A DNA stretch of 54,378 nt from contig JACSSF010000164.1 of NCBI GenBank assembly GCA_014879375.1, positions 1-54,378 of the forward strand, written 5' to 3'. Numbering within the stretch: position 1 is the stretch's first letter; every line of letters starts with the position of its first letter. Shown in pieces: positions 20,993-32,195 of the stretch. Below the pieces are notes generated by a model. That model was given only the letters and a program-made list of their open reading frames with translations, was not told the DNA's origin and ran no database searches. The translations under genes were made by a program, and so were the position numbers. The stretch comes from Lysobacteraceae bacterium. GTDB lineage: Bacteria; Pseudomonadota; Gammaproteobacteria; Xanthomonadales; Xanthomonadaceae.

Positions 20993-21325
20993 CTAGCGGT
21001 CGTCGCGGGTCCAGACCGCGCCATCGACCACTTTCACCGGGAAGGTGGCAACCGGCGTGTACGCAGGCGCGCAAGTGGCGGCGCCGGTGCGCAAGTCGAA
21101 CCTGGCGCCGTGGAAGACGCATTCGATCTGCCCGGTTTCCTCATCCACCGGGCCGGCGGAGAGCTCGAAGTCCTCGTGCGTGCACTGGTCCTCGACGGCG
21201 TAGTAATCGCCGTCCAGGTTGACCACGAGGATCGGCGTGTCGCCATGCCACACGGTCTTCTTCTCGCCGGGCAGCAGCTCGGCCTCGGTGCAGACGAACT
21301 CCCAGTCGCGCAGCTCGTCGCTCAC
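20993..21325 (-). CDS. Rieske 2Fe-2S ferredoxin-type protein
   Basis: CTHEDFELSAGPVDEETGQIECVFHGARFDLRTG Rieske motif; end of suf operon. Confidence 0.9.
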   Translation of the reverse strand: MSDELRDWEFVCTEAELLPGEKKTVWHGDTPILVVNLDGDYYAVEDQCTHEDFELSAGPVDEETGQIECVFHGARFDLRTGAATCAPAYTPVATFPVKVVDGAVWTRDDR

Positions 21326-21843
21326 AGCGGCTTCTCCAGGACCTCAAAGCGCAGGTCAGGCCGCTTGGGGATGCCAAAGCGTTCATCGCCATAGGGAAAC
21401 GGCTTGTAGATGCCGGTGCGCCGATAGCCGCGACGCGCGTAGTAGTCGATCAGCTCGTCGCGCACGTCGATCACGGTCATGCGCATCGCGTCTTGCTGCA
21501 ACTCGTCGCGGGCGATGCGCTCGGCCTCTAGAAGCATCAGCTTGCCGATGCCGTGTCCTTGCAGGTCGGGACGCACCGAGAACATGCCGAAGTAGCCAGC
21601 GCCGTCCTCGACCGCGACATGCGCGCAGGCCACGGTGTCGCCATCGGACTCGCCCAGCAGGATCACGCTGTGCGGGCGTTCGATGTCGATGGCGATGCGA
21701 TCGGCATCGATGCGCAGGCCATCAAGCAGGTCGGCCTCGGTCGTCCAGCCGGCGCGACTGGCATCACCGCGATAAGCGGATGTCACGAGCGCCACTAGCA
21801 TCGGGATGTCGGCTGGTGTGGCATGACGAAACGTCAGGTTCAT
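21322..21843 (-). CDS. GNAT family N-acetyltransferase
   Basis: FSVRPDLQGHGIGKLMLLEAERIARDE acetyl-CoA motif. Confidence 0.88.
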   Translation of the reverse strand: MNLTFRHATPADIPMLVALVTSAYRGDASRAGWTTEADLLDGLRIDADRIAIDIERPHSVILLGESDGDTVACAHVAVEDGAGYFGMFSVRPDLQGHGIGKLMLLEAERIARDELQQDAMRMTVIDVRDELIDYYARRGYRRTGIYKPFPYGDERFGIPKRPDLRFEVLEKPL

Positions 21844-23069
21844 GCGAGCAGCTTCCTCACCTTATGCAAAGCGCCGACGAATGCATCGATGTCGTCATGC
21901 GTGTTGTAGAACGCGAGCGACGCGCGGCAGGTTGCACCGACGCCGAGCGACTGCAGCAACGGATGCGCGCAATGCTGGCCGGAGCGCACGGCCACGCCTT
22001 CGAGATCCAGCAAGGTGGCGACATCATGCGCATGGGTGCCATCGATCAGGAACGAGATGATCGCGGCCTTGCCCGGTGCGGTGCCGAAGATGTGCAGGCC
22101 GTCGATGGCCGATAGTGCCTCGGTCGCGTGCGCCAGCAGTTCGGCTTCGCGTGCATGGACCTGGTCCATGCCGATGCCGGACAGGTAGTTGACCGCGGCG
22201 CCCAGCCCGACGAACCCGGCGATGTTCGGCGTGCCGGCTTCGAACTTGTGCGGCGGGTCGTTGAACACGGTGCCGTCGAAGCGCACTTCCTTGATCATCT
22301 CGCCGCCGCCGATGAAAGGCGGCATCGACTGCAGCAGTTCGCGACGTGCCCACAGCACGCCCGTGCCGGTCGGTCCGCACAGCTTGTGGCCGGTAGCGAC
22401 GTAGAAATCGCAACCGATCGATGCGACATCCAGCTGCATGTGCGGCGCGGCCTGCGAGCCATCGATCAGCGTGGTGATGCCGCGCTTCTTTGCTTCCTTG
22501 CAGATTTCGCGCACCGGATTGACGGTGCCGAGCACGTTGCTGACATGGGTCAGGCCGAGCAGTTTCACGTCCGGCGTCATCAAGGCCCACAGGCCGTCCA
22601 GGTCCAGGCTGCCGTCAGGCAGCAGTTCGGCGACGCGGATCGTCGCGCCGGTGCGCTGGGCGATCAGCTGCCAGGGCACGATGTTGGCGTGGTGCTCCAT
22701 ACGTGAGAGCAGGATGACGTCGCTCGCCTTCAGGCGCGGCAATGCCCACGAATACGCGACCAGGTTGATCGCGAAGGTGGTGCCGCTGGTCAGCACCAGC
22801 TCGTCGTGGCGGACGCCCAGGAACGTGGCCAGCGACTTGCGCGAGGCTTCGTACTGTTCGGTCGCTTCAGCGCCCAGCTGATGCACGGCGCGGCTGACGT
22901 TGGCGTTGTGGCGGCGGTAGAAGCCGTCCACCGCTTCGATCACGACAGCCGGTTTCTGGCTGGTGTTGGCGGAATCGAGATAGACCAGCGGTTTGCCGTG
23001 GATCTCGCGCGTCAGCAGCGGGAAGTCGGCGCGTATCGCGGCCCAGTCGATAGGCGTGTCGATGCTCAT
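21840..23069 (-). CDS. sufS: cysteine desulfurase SufS
   Basis: IRADFPLLTREIHGKPLVYLDSANTSQKP, DFYVATGHKLCGPTGTGVLWAR, RSGQHCAHPLLQ. Confidence 0.95.
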   Translation of the reverse strand: MSIDTPIDWAAIRADFPLLTREIHGKPLVYLDSANTSQKPAVVIEAVDGFYRRHNANVSRAVHQLGAEATEQYEASRKSLATFLGVRHDELVLTSGTTFAINLVAYSWALPRLKASDVILLSRMEHHANIVPWQLIAQRTGATIRVAELLPDGSLDLDGLWALMTPDVKLLGLTHVSNVLGTVNPVREICKEAKKRGITTLIDGSQAAPHMQLDVASIGCDFYVATGHKLCGPTGTGVLWARRELLQSMPPFIGGGEMIKEVRFDGTVFNDPPHKFEAGTPNIAGFVGLGAAVNYLSGIGMDQVHAREAELLAHATEALSAIDGLHIFGTAPGKAAIISFLIDGTHAHDVATLLDLEGVAVRSGQHCAHPLLQSLGVGATCRASLAFYNTHDDIDAFVGALHKVRKLLA

Positions 23070-24298
23070 GCGTCCTGCATCCGGGCCAGGGCGCGATCAA
23101 TGCGGGCTTCGAGTGCGGCGCGCAAGCTCGTGTCTTCGACCATCGCCAACACTTCACGGCAGAAGGCCACGGTCAGGATGCGGCGTGCCTCCTCTTCGGG
23201 AATGCCACGCGAACGCAGGTAGAACAGCGCGTTGGCATCCAACTGGCCCACGGTCGCGCCGTGCGCGGCCTGCACCTCGTCGGCGTGGATGACCAGCACC
23301 GGTTGGGTGTCGATCTCGGCGTTGTCCGACAGCAGCAGGTTGCGATTTTGCAGGTTGGCCTCGCTGCCATCGGCGCCCGCATCGATGCGGATGCCGCCAT
23401 GGAACACCGCGCGCGCGCGGCCGTCGGCAAGGCCGCGCCAAGGCAGCTCGCTGCGCGTATTGCCGGACGCATGGACGATGCCGAGGCGCGTATCCAGATG
23501 CCGCTTGCCATGTGCCATCAGCACGCCACCCGAATGCAGGCTGGCGGATTCACCGGCCAGGGTGACGTTGAGCTCGTGACGCGAGAGCGCGGCGCCGAGT
23601 TCAAGGTCGAGACGGCGATAGTCGGCCTTGGTCGCGAGCGTCGTGTCAGTGCGCAGGAACCGGCTGGCGCGCAGGCCGTCATCCTGCAGGCGCAAGTGCT
23701 TGAGCTGCGCACGGTCGCCCAGCGTGATGTCGATGCGGCTGTTGTCGAGGTTGGCCTGGTCATTGCCCAGTTGGTGCTCGACCAACGTCAGCGAAGCATC
23801 CGCCGACAACGTGATGGCGTGATGCAGGTGGATGGCGCGGTCATCGCCGTCGTGCAGGTTCAAGCTGACCAGGTGCAGCGGGATGTCGATGGGTGCCTCC
23901 ACCCTGACGTGCACGCCATCTTTCGCCAGTTCCGCGTTGAGGTTGGCGAAGACGTCATCGCCCGCGGGATGCCAGGCGTTGGCATCGGTCTCGATTTCGA
24001 CGGCGCTCGTGCGGTCGCGGCCATGGGTGATGTCGAGGCCGGGCGGCAATGCATCGATGTCTGACAAGGCAGCATCGAAAAAGCCGTTGACGAAGACGAT
24101 GCGCGGTGCGGGAATGCCGGCGAGCCAGCCGGTATCGGCTTCGATGACGCGCGCGGGCGAAAACGTGCGGCGTTCGAACGCACGCAGCGGCGTGTATTTC
24201 CACGCTTCCGAGCGTGGGCCGGGCAGGCCGATATCGAGAATGGCGCGGGATGCCGCGTCGTCGTGGCCGGCAAGCAGGGAGTCGAGCAGGGCGCTCAT
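23066..24298 (-). CDS. sufD: Fe-S cluster assembly protein SufD
   Basis: RSEAWKYTPLRAFERR...QAAHGATVGQLDANALFYLRSRGIPEEEARRILTVAFCREV. Confidence 0.95.
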   Translation of the reverse strand: MSALLDSLLAGHDDAASRAILDIGLPGPRSEAWKYTPLRAFERRTFSPARVIEADTGWLAGIPAPRIVFVNGFFDAALSDIDALPPGLDITHGRDRTSAVEIETDANAWHPAGDDVFANLNAELAKDGVHVRVEAPIDIPLHLVSLNLHDGDDRAIHLHHAITLSADASLTLVEHQLGNDQANLDNSRIDITLGDRAQLKHLRLQDDGLRASRFLRTDTTLATKADYRRLDLELGAALSRHELNVTLAGESASLHSGGVLMAHGKRHLDTRLGIVHASGNTRSELPWRGLADGRARAVFHGGIRIDAGADGSEANLQNRNLLLSDNAEIDTQPVLVIHADEVQAAHGATVGQLDANALFYLRSRGIPEEEARRILTVAFCREVLAMVEDTSLRAALEARIDRALARMQDA

Positions 24299-24299
24299 C

Positions 24300-25061
24300 T
24301 CACGCGGCCTCTGGGGCGATGCGGTCCTTCACCCAGGCATAGCCGTGCTCTTCCAGTTTCAGCGCCAGCTCCGGACCACCGCTTTCGACGATGCGACCAT
24401 CGGCCAGCACGTGCACGACATCGGGCTTGATGTAATCGAGCAGGCGCTGGTAGTGGGTGATGACGAGGAACGCACGGTCGGGCGAGCGCAGCGCGTTGAC
24501 GCCATCGGCGACCGCTTTCAGTGCATCGATGTCGAGGCCGGAGTCGGTTTCGTCCAAGATCGCTAGCTTGGGCTCTAGCACTGCGAGCTGAAAGATTTCG
24601 TTGCGCTTCTTCTCGCCGCCGGAGAACCCTTCGTTCACGCCACGATTGAGTAGGGTGTCGGGCAGGTGCAGCACCTTGATCTTCTCGCGCACCAGTTTAA
24701 GGAACTGCACGGAGTCGAGCTCCGGCTCACCGCGCGCCTTGCGTTGCGCGTTGAGCGCGCTGCGCAGGAAGTAGGTGTTGTTCACACCCGGGATTTCGAC
24801 CGGGTATTGGAAAGCGAGAAACACGCCGTCCGCCGCGCGCTCTTCGGGTGCCTGCGTCAACAGGTCCTTGCCATCGAAGCTCACGCTGCCTTCGGTGATG
24901 TCATAGCCGTCGCGGCCCGCCAGCACGTTGCCGAGGGTGGACTTGCCCGCGCCGTTCGGCCCCATGATGGCGTGCACTTCGCCCGGGTTCACGGTGAGCG
25001 AGAGGCCTTTGAGGATGTCGCGCTCGCCGGCGCGGACGTGGAGGTTGTCGATCTTGAGCAT
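24300..25061 (-). CDS. sufC: Fe-S cluster assembly ATPase SufC
   Basis: MGPNGAGKSTLGNVLAGRDGY, FSGGEKKRNEIFQLAVLEPKLAILDETDSGLDIDALK. Confidence 0.97.
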   Translation of the reverse strand: MLKIDNLHVRAGERDILKGLSLTVNPGEVHAIMGPNGAGKSTLGNVLAGRDGYDITEGSVSFDGKDLLTQAPEERAADGVFLAFQYPVEIPGVNNTYFLRSALNAQRKARGEPELDSVQFLKLVREKIKVLHLPDTLLNRGVNEGFSGGEKKRNEIFQLAVLEPKLAILDETDSGLDIDALKAVADGVNALRSPDRAFLVITHYQRLLDYIKPDVVHVLADGRIVESGGPELALKLEEHGYAWVKDRIAPEAA

Positions 25062-25073
25062 CGGTCTATGACT

Positions 25074-26179
25074 TCAGGGGTTGAACAGCCAAGCCTTGCG
25101 GGTGACTTGCACATGCGGGTCGTAACCCCCGACGAGCAGGACACGGCCATCGGTCAGGCGTGTGGCGGTGGTGAAGGAAAATTCGCTGCCAAGATCGCCG
25201 CGAACGGGTTCGAATTTCATGCTGGATGTGCGCAAGCGCTCAGGCACGCGGCCACTACCGGCGACCAAGGCCGTGCCATCGCCCAGTGCCACGACGCTGT
25301 CGAGGAACTTGTAACGGCCATCGCCCATGCTGGGGCCGGGTTGCGTCCGCTTGGAATCATTGCGCCAAAGTTCGGTGTCGCTGAACTGCGCGGTGTACTC
25401 ATCCACGCCTGCGCCGCCGATGATCAGCACGTCGTCGCCGATGCGGATCGCGGCATGTTTATGGCGCGCACGGTGCAGTCTTCCGGCATTGGAAAAGGTG
25501 CGCGTGGCCGGATCGAATATTTCGATGGTGTCGCTTAGACTGCCGCGTCGACTTGAACCGCCTGCGATCAGTACGCGACCATCTGGCAGCAACGTCGCGG
25601 TATGGGCCATTCGTGGCGAATCCATGTCGTTGATCGCGGTGGAGCGCCGGGTGCGCGGGTCGTAAATCTCGGCGCTTGCCTTGCGCTGCATTGCACCGGC
25701 GTATCCGCCCGCGATCAAGATGGTGCCGTCGCGAAGGGGCGTGGCGCTGAAACCATCGCGCGCTTCGAGCAATTGGCCGTGAATGCTGAAGCGGCCGGTT
25801 GCCGGATCGAAGCGTTCGATGTTGGCTGTCGCACCATCACGTGCCCAGCCGCCGATGATCAGGATCGAGCCATCCAATAGCGGCACTTCGCGGTGGCCAA
25901 CACGCGCCTCTCGCAGGCTGCCTGTTGAACTGAACCGCTCGGTCTTGGGGTTGAACAGTAATGCAGTGTTCGTGATGCCTTCTTCGCAGCCGGTGGCGAT
26001 GCAACCGCCGGCAATCAACACGCGGCCATCCTTCAACAAGGACGCCGAATGCGCAGCGCGTGCCATCGGCATGTTGCTCAGCGCCGCGACCGAGCCTGGG
26101 CGTGGTGCGATGTCAGGCGCAGCCAGTACAGCCGCAGCCGATGCAGTCAACAACAGTGCTAGCGAGGGCAGCCAGGGCT

Positions 26180-26183
<4 letters not shown>
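25074..26183 (-). CDS. kelch repeat-containing secreted protein
   Basis: Signal peptide; repeated A(H/R)[15 protein letters not shown] blades, e.g. [39 protein letters not shown]. Confidence 0.88.
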
Positions 26184-27646
<1,463 letters not shown>

Positions 27647-27654
27647 GGTCATGC

Positions 27655-28107
27655 TCAGGCAAGGGCCAAGCGGACGGGGATGCGTTTGGTCGATGGTGCG
27701 GCGACATCGCCATGCGCCATGTCGTGCAGGCTGATGTCGCGCAGGGCGCGCGCGATCACGTCGTTGACGCGCTGCCAGTTGCCGCGCACGTTGCAGGACT
27801 CCTCGATGCCGCACTGGCCTTCATGGATGCTGCATTCGGTCATCGCCAGCGGGCCTTCCATCGCCTCGACGATGTCGGCCAGGGTGATCTCGCGCGCGTC
27901 GCGGGCCAGGCGGTAGCCGCCATTGGCGCCGCGGAAACCTTCGACCAGGCCGGCCTGCGCCAAGGGCTTGAGCACCTTGGCGGCGGTCGGCAGTTCGATG
28001 CCGGCGCGTTCGGCCAGCTCAGCTGCGCTCAACACCACGGCGGGCGTGGTGGCGAGCACGGTCATGACGAGCGTGGCGTAGTCGGTGAGTTTGGTGACGC
28101 GAAGCAT
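27655..28107 (-). CDS. Rrf2 family SUF system regulator
   Basis: [63 protein letters not shown]; Cys motif [22 protein letters not shown]. Confidence 0.92.
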   Translation of the reverse strand: MLRVTKLTDYATLVMTVLATTPAVVLSAAELAERAGIELPTAAKVLKPLAQAGLVEGFRGANGGYRLARDAREITLADIVEAMEGPLAMTECSIHEGQCGIEESCNVRGNWQRVNDVIARALRDISLHDMAHGDVAAPSTKRIPVRLALA

Positions 28108-28126
28108 GGCTTGCGATGGCGGGCCA

Positions 28127-28156
28127 ATAAAACGTACCGGAATTGTACTATTTCAA
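28127..28156 (-). promoter_or_regulatory. putative suf operon promoter with embedded operator
   Basis: On minus strand TTGAAA (-35), 18 nt, TTTTAT (-10); GTAC-N7-GTAC palindrome at 28134-28148 lies in the spacer. Confidence 0.4.
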
Positions 28157-28181
28157 GCCGCGCCGGCCAAGCGGGGGGATT

Positions 28182-29081
28182 TCACTCCGCCAGACGGTCG
28201 ATCCAGGCCGAGACGGCGCGGGTATAGGCCGAGGGCTTGCCCAGTTGCTTGTTGATGTCGCCATGGGCCAGGTCCTGCGGCAGCACCTCGATCGGCACGC
28301 CAAGGCCGCGGGCTTTTTTCGCCAGCGCCCGGCCCTGCGGGCAGGCGTCCGCCCGCTGGCTCGAGCAGATCACCAGCATCGGCAACGAGGCCGGCCCCAG
28401 TTGGTGGTAGGGCGATGCCGATACCCAATATCGCGGATCGGTGCCGAAGGCATTGCGGTAAAGATCCGGCAACCTCGGTTTGTTCATCAATTCGGGTACG
28501 TCCATCGCGGCGCTGTCGAGGGCGATCACGCCGCGTGGCGCTGATGCGCCGGCTTGTCGCAGCAGCGAGGGTGACGCGCCAAGCAGGGTGACCAGGTGCG
28601 CACCGGCCGAATGACCCATCAAGACGATCCGGTTGGGATCCGCCCGCCATTGCGGCGCACGCGCCTGCACCGAGGCCAGCGCGGTGGCCACGTCGCGCGC
28701 TTGCAGGAGCGGATCGGCATCCGGTAGGAGGCGGTAATTGACTGAAACGAACACGAAGCCCTGGCCCAGCCAATACGCGACCTTGTCGCCCACGACACCG
28801 GGACTGGCCTTGTCGCCCCTGCGCCAGCCGCCGCCGTGAACCATGACCAGGATCGGTGCATCAGGTTTCGCCTGCGCTGGCAGGTAGACGTCGTAGTGTT
28901 GTTCCGCGTGACGACCGTAGGCGATGTCGCGTTCGACGCGGATGGCGGCGGGCAGGGTGGCGGTCTCCCGCGATTCGCGGCGTTGTTCGACCAGCTGGCG
29001 CAAGCGCTGTTGCGCATGCCCGGGGCTGACGAGAACGGTGAAGGCAACGGCCGTGGCGATGGCGATGGATGGCAGGCGCAT
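28182..29081 (-). CDS. alpha/beta hydrolase (esterase/lipase-like)
   Basis: ILVMVHGGGWRRGDK, LMGHSAGAHLV nucleophile elbow, signal peptide. Confidence 0.9.
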   Translation of the reverse strand: MRLPSIAIATAVAFTVLVSPGHAQQRLRQLVEQRRESRETATLPAAIRVERDIAYGRHAEQHYDVYLPAQAKPDAPILVMVHGGGWRRGDKASPGVVGDKVAYWLGQGFVFVSVNYRLLPDADPLLQARDVATALASVQARAPQWRADPNRIVLMGHSAGAHLVTLLGASPSLLRQAGASAPRGVIALDSAAMDVPELMNKPRLPDLYRNAFGTDPRYWVSASPYHQLGPASLPMLVICSSQRADACPQGRALAKKARGLGVPIEVLPQDLAHGDINKQLGKPSAYTRAVSAWIDRLAE

Positions 29082-29218
29082 GTCGGGCAGTCCGTGGGGC
29101 TTGCTGATACAACGTGCGCTGCGGCGAAGGGTTGACGATGGCGGTCCGCGCCTTCAGCGCGATGCATGGCATGAAAGGCTGCAACTCGGCACAATGCAAG
29201 TCCTGCAAGGAAACCCGC

Positions 29219-29722
29219 ATGCCCAAGACCAGCAAACACAAGATCGAACGACGCCAGTCCAGCATCCACGGCAACGGCGTGTTCGCCATCGAGCCGATCG
29301 CCAAGGGCGAGCGCATCGTCCGCTACAAGGGCAAGCTGCGCACCCATGAGGAAGTCGATGCCGAATACGGCGCCATTGACGAGGACGGTCATACCTTCCT
29401 GTTCACGCTCAACGATGACTACGTGATCGATGCCAACGTGGACGGCAACATCGCGCGCTGGATCAACTACAGCTGCGATCCCAATGCCGAGGCCGTGCTG
29501 GAGGAAAACAGCAAGGGCAAGTCGCACAAGGACAAGGTCTACATCGAGGCCATCCGCGACATCAAGCCGGGCGAGGAGCTCTCGTACAACTACGGCATCG
29601 TGCTGGACGAACCGCACACGCCTGCATTGAAGAAGTTGTGGGGATGCCACTGCGGATCGCCCAAGTGCACCGGCACGATGCTGCAACCCAAGCGCAAGCC
29701 GAAAGCCAAGAAGAAGCGCTAG
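29219..29722 (+). CDS. SET domain-containing protein-lysine methyltransferase-like protein
   Basis: SSIHGNGVFAIEPIAKGERIVRYKG, RWINYSCDPNAEAV, GEELSYNYG, post-SET WGCHCGSPKCTG; in-frame upstream starts exist. Confidence 0.9.
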   Translation: MPKTSKHKIERRQSSIHGNGVFAIEPIAKGERIVRYKGKLRTHEEVDAEYGAIDEDGHTFLFTLNDDYVIDANVDGNIARWINYSCDPNAEAVLEENSKGKSHKDKVYIEAIRDIKPGEELSYNYGIVLDEPHTPALKKLWGCHCGSPKCTGTMLQPKRKPKAKKKR

Positions 29723-29753
29723 GCCGACAGCTGTCGCCTTCGGCCAGGCGCAT

Positions 29754-30404
29754 TCAAGGCGATGCGGTCAACTGCGCCGAGGCGATCCGCCACGCGCGCT
29801 GGTCGTCGCTGGCGCCATCCATCACCGTGCGTTGCAACACGTACTGGCCGCGATAGCGCTGCTCGCCGCCGTCGCTCTTGCGCACGATCAGCGACACCGG
29901 GACGCTGACGTGGCGCTGTCCGGCGCCTGCATCCACCGCGCCCGGTTGCCCGATCTCCACTGAAACGCCGCTGGTCGTGGCAAGGTCTTGGGCGAATTGC
30001 TCCGCGCTCATGCCACTCGCCTGGCCCTGGCCGCGCCACAGTGCGTAGGCGCGCGCGGGGTCGCGCAGGTTGATCGCCGTGTAGTAGTCGCGGATGACCT
30101 GCACGGCGGCGTCTGGACTGGGTTCGCTGGCGGCGACGGCATCGGCGTTTTCGGTGTCGTTTTCGGTCATCGGGTCGGGCAGGGTGCCGGGTTCGATGCT
30201 GGCATCGGCTTGCAGGTTGCCGCCGGGCCGGGGGTCGGGCATGCCGGTGATCGAGCCGCCTTGGGCTGTTGGCGTCGGCAGGCCGGAGGCGTCGCCCTCG
30301 GCCCCTGCCGATTTGCCGGAGGCACTGCGATCGCCGCCACAAGCGACGAGCAGCATGCCGGAAAGCAGGGTGGCGACGAGGCTGCCGAAGCGTTTCATGT
30401 CCAA
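29754..30404 (-). CDS. putative lipoprotein, unknown function
   Basis: Lipobox LLVACGG after hydrophobic N-terminus. Confidence 0.65.
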   Translation of the reverse strand: MDMKRFGSLVATLLSGMLLVACGGDRSASGKSAGAEGDASGLPTPTAQGGSITGMPDPRPGGNLQADASIEPGTLPDPMTENDTENADAVAASEPSPDAAVQVIRDYYTAINLRDPARAYALWRGQGQASGMSAEQFAQDLATTSGVSVEIGQPGAVDAGAGQRHVSVPVSLIVRKSDGGEQRYRGQYVLQRTVMDGASDDQRAWRIASAQLTASP

Positions 30405-30420
30405 GCGATCATCCTTGTGA

Positions 30421-30846
30421 TCAAAGCACGCGGCGGCGCGGTTGCAACCAGGCCAGCAGCAGGCCCAGCAGCAGCATCGCGATGGTGGAAAACACGATCT
30501 GCTTCAGCACCAGCGACGCCGGCCACGGCTGCACGGCGAAGTAGACGAGGTAGCCCGGAATGGTCGCGGCCAGCGACATCAGTGCGCCGAAACGCAGGCC
30601 CTGTCGCGCGTCGCTGGTGGGAGAAGGATGGAAGGCGCGATACAGGGCGGTCAGGCCGAAGCCGATGCCGACATGCGCCAGCAGCAACCACGGCAGGTAA
30701 CGCGCGCCGGCCTCGGGCCCGCGCACGAAGCCGGAAGGCACCAGCGCCGTGTAATCGGCCTGCAACAGGAGGCCGTGGATGATGAAGTCGAGCACCATCG
30801 CGGCGATGCTCACCACCACGCCGCAAATCCAGAATCGCTTGTCCAT
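30421..30846 (-). CDS. small multi-TM membrane protein, unknown function
   Basis: MDKRFWICGVVVSIAAMVLDFIIHGLLLQADYTALV; four hydrophobic segments. Confidence 0.65.
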   Translation of the reverse strand: MDKRFWICGVVVSIAAMVLDFIIHGLLLQADYTALVPSGFVRGPEAGARYLPWLLLAHVGIGFGLTALYRAFHPSPTSDARQGLRFGALMSLAATIPGYLVYFAVQPWPASLVLKQIVFSTIAMLLLGLLLAWLQPRRRVL

Positions 30847-30933
30847 GGGGTTCTCCCGGGGCATGGCGCGATGCTAACCCGGGCCGGCCCAACACAACGG
30901 GAACGATGCGGATATCGGGCACGCCGTTGCAGT

Positions 30934-31518
30934 TCAGCGGCGCACGGGGCGCACGGCGGAGCCAGTTCGATCACCGGCCTGCAACAACGGCCACGGGTTG
31001 TACGCACCCGACATCGCATAGATCCCGTAATGCAGGTGCGGCGGCGTGCCACGCGCATTGCCGGTGTCGCCGACATGGCCCAGCAGCGTGCCCGGCTGGA
31101 CCCGGTCGAAGCGCGCGATGCCCGGCGCGAAGTCGTCCAGGTGCGCGTAGTAATGGCGCTCGCCGCCCGGGCCGATCACCCAGACCTGCTTGCCGCCGAG
31201 GCCGTAGTCTTTGACGCCGATCACCACGCCGTGAGTGGCGCTGTGCACTGGCGTGCCGCGCTTGGCGAAGATGTCCACGCCCTGGTGCTTGCGGCCGCCG
31301 CTGCGGGCGCCGCCCCAGGTGTCTGCGATGTGGCGCGCACGCACGCCCTCGACCGGCACCGGCAGCGCGGTGGGCGCGGGCAGGCGCGCCAGGCGCCAGG
31401 CTTCCGCGCTGGCCTGCATCCAAGGCTGCCGCCACGTCCAGTAGCCGGCCAGCGCGATTGCGAGCATCACCAGGGTCCAGCGAGCGAGGGGCAAGACGAG
31501 GGACGACGTGCGCGACAT
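30934..31518 (-). CDS. M23 family peptidoglycan DD-metallopeptidase
   Basis: GGRKHQGVDIFAKRGTPVHSATHGVVIGV...GGERHYYAHLDDF...HLHYGIYA. Confidence 0.9.
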   Translation of the reverse strand: MSRTSSLVLPLARWTLVMLAIALAGYWTWRQPWMQASAEAWRLARLPAPTALPVPVEGVRARHIADTWGGARSGGRKHQGVDIFAKRGTPVHSATHGVVIGVKDYGLGGKQVWVIGPGGERHYYAHLDDFAPGIARFDRVQPGTLLGHVGDTGNARGTPPHLHYGIYAMSGAYNPWPLLQAGDRTGSAVRPVRR

Positions 31519-31612
31519 GGATGATTCCCGATGGATGCCGCTTCATCCTGCCGCTGGCTTGTGCGCTGCAAGTGAAGCGAATCCGAAGTCGCGCAGGAAA
31601 CATCCACCCATG

Positions 31613-31642
31613 AAAAAAGCCGGAACCCGCGAGGGTCCCGGC
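31613..31642 (-). terminator. rho-independent terminator downstream of the HU gene
   Basis: Minus strand GCCGGGACCCTCGCGGGTTCCGGCTTTTTT. Confidence 0.75.
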
Positions 31643-31679
31643 CTGGTGCTTGCCGATCGCGCGTTGCCGCGCGGATTGA

Positions 31680-32060
31680 TCAGGCAGCGGAGTCCTTCAG
31701 CTTCTTCAGCGGACGGACCTTGACCTTCACCGACTTCGGACGGGCCTTGAACGTGACCTCTTCCTTGGTGAACGGGTTGATGCCCTTGCGCGCCGGACGG
31801 GCCGGCACTTCGACGGCAGTGATCTTGAACAGGCCCGGCATGGTGAAGGAGCCAGCGCCCTTCTTGCTCACCGAAGCGTGCACGGTGTTTTCCAAAGCAG
31901 CCAGCACGCTGCGCACGTCCTTGGCAGCAAGGTCCGTGTACTCGGAGATGTGGGCGACCAGAGCAGACTTGCTCAGCGACTCCTTGATCGGCTTCATCGC
32001 CTTGGGAGCGGCTTTCGCGGGCGCCTTGGCAGGCTTCTTGGCGGCTTTCTTCGTGGCCAT
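31680..32060 (-). CDS. HU family DNA-binding protein with Lys/Ala/Pro-rich N-terminal tail
   Basis: MATKKAAKKPAKAPAKAAPKAMKPIKESLSKSALVAHISEYTDL...GAGSFTMPGLFKITAVEVPARPARKGINPFTKEEVTF. Confidence 0.9.
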   Translation of the reverse strand: MATKKAAKKPAKAPAKAAPKAMKPIKESLSKSALVAHISEYTDLAAKDVRSVLAALENTVHASVSKKGAGSFTMPGLFKITAVEVPARPARKGINPFTKEEVTFKARPKSVKVKVRPLKKLKDSAA

Positions 32061-32195
32061 GGGTTTCGAGTTCCTCGTCGAATGGAATGGTGCGCGGTCG
32101 ATGCCGGCAGCTCAATGTATTGCAATAAAAGCGTCGCGCCAAGGGGTTTGAGGGCGTTTTTTGCCGGTTTTTTTGCCATCGGGCAAACGCGCGGA

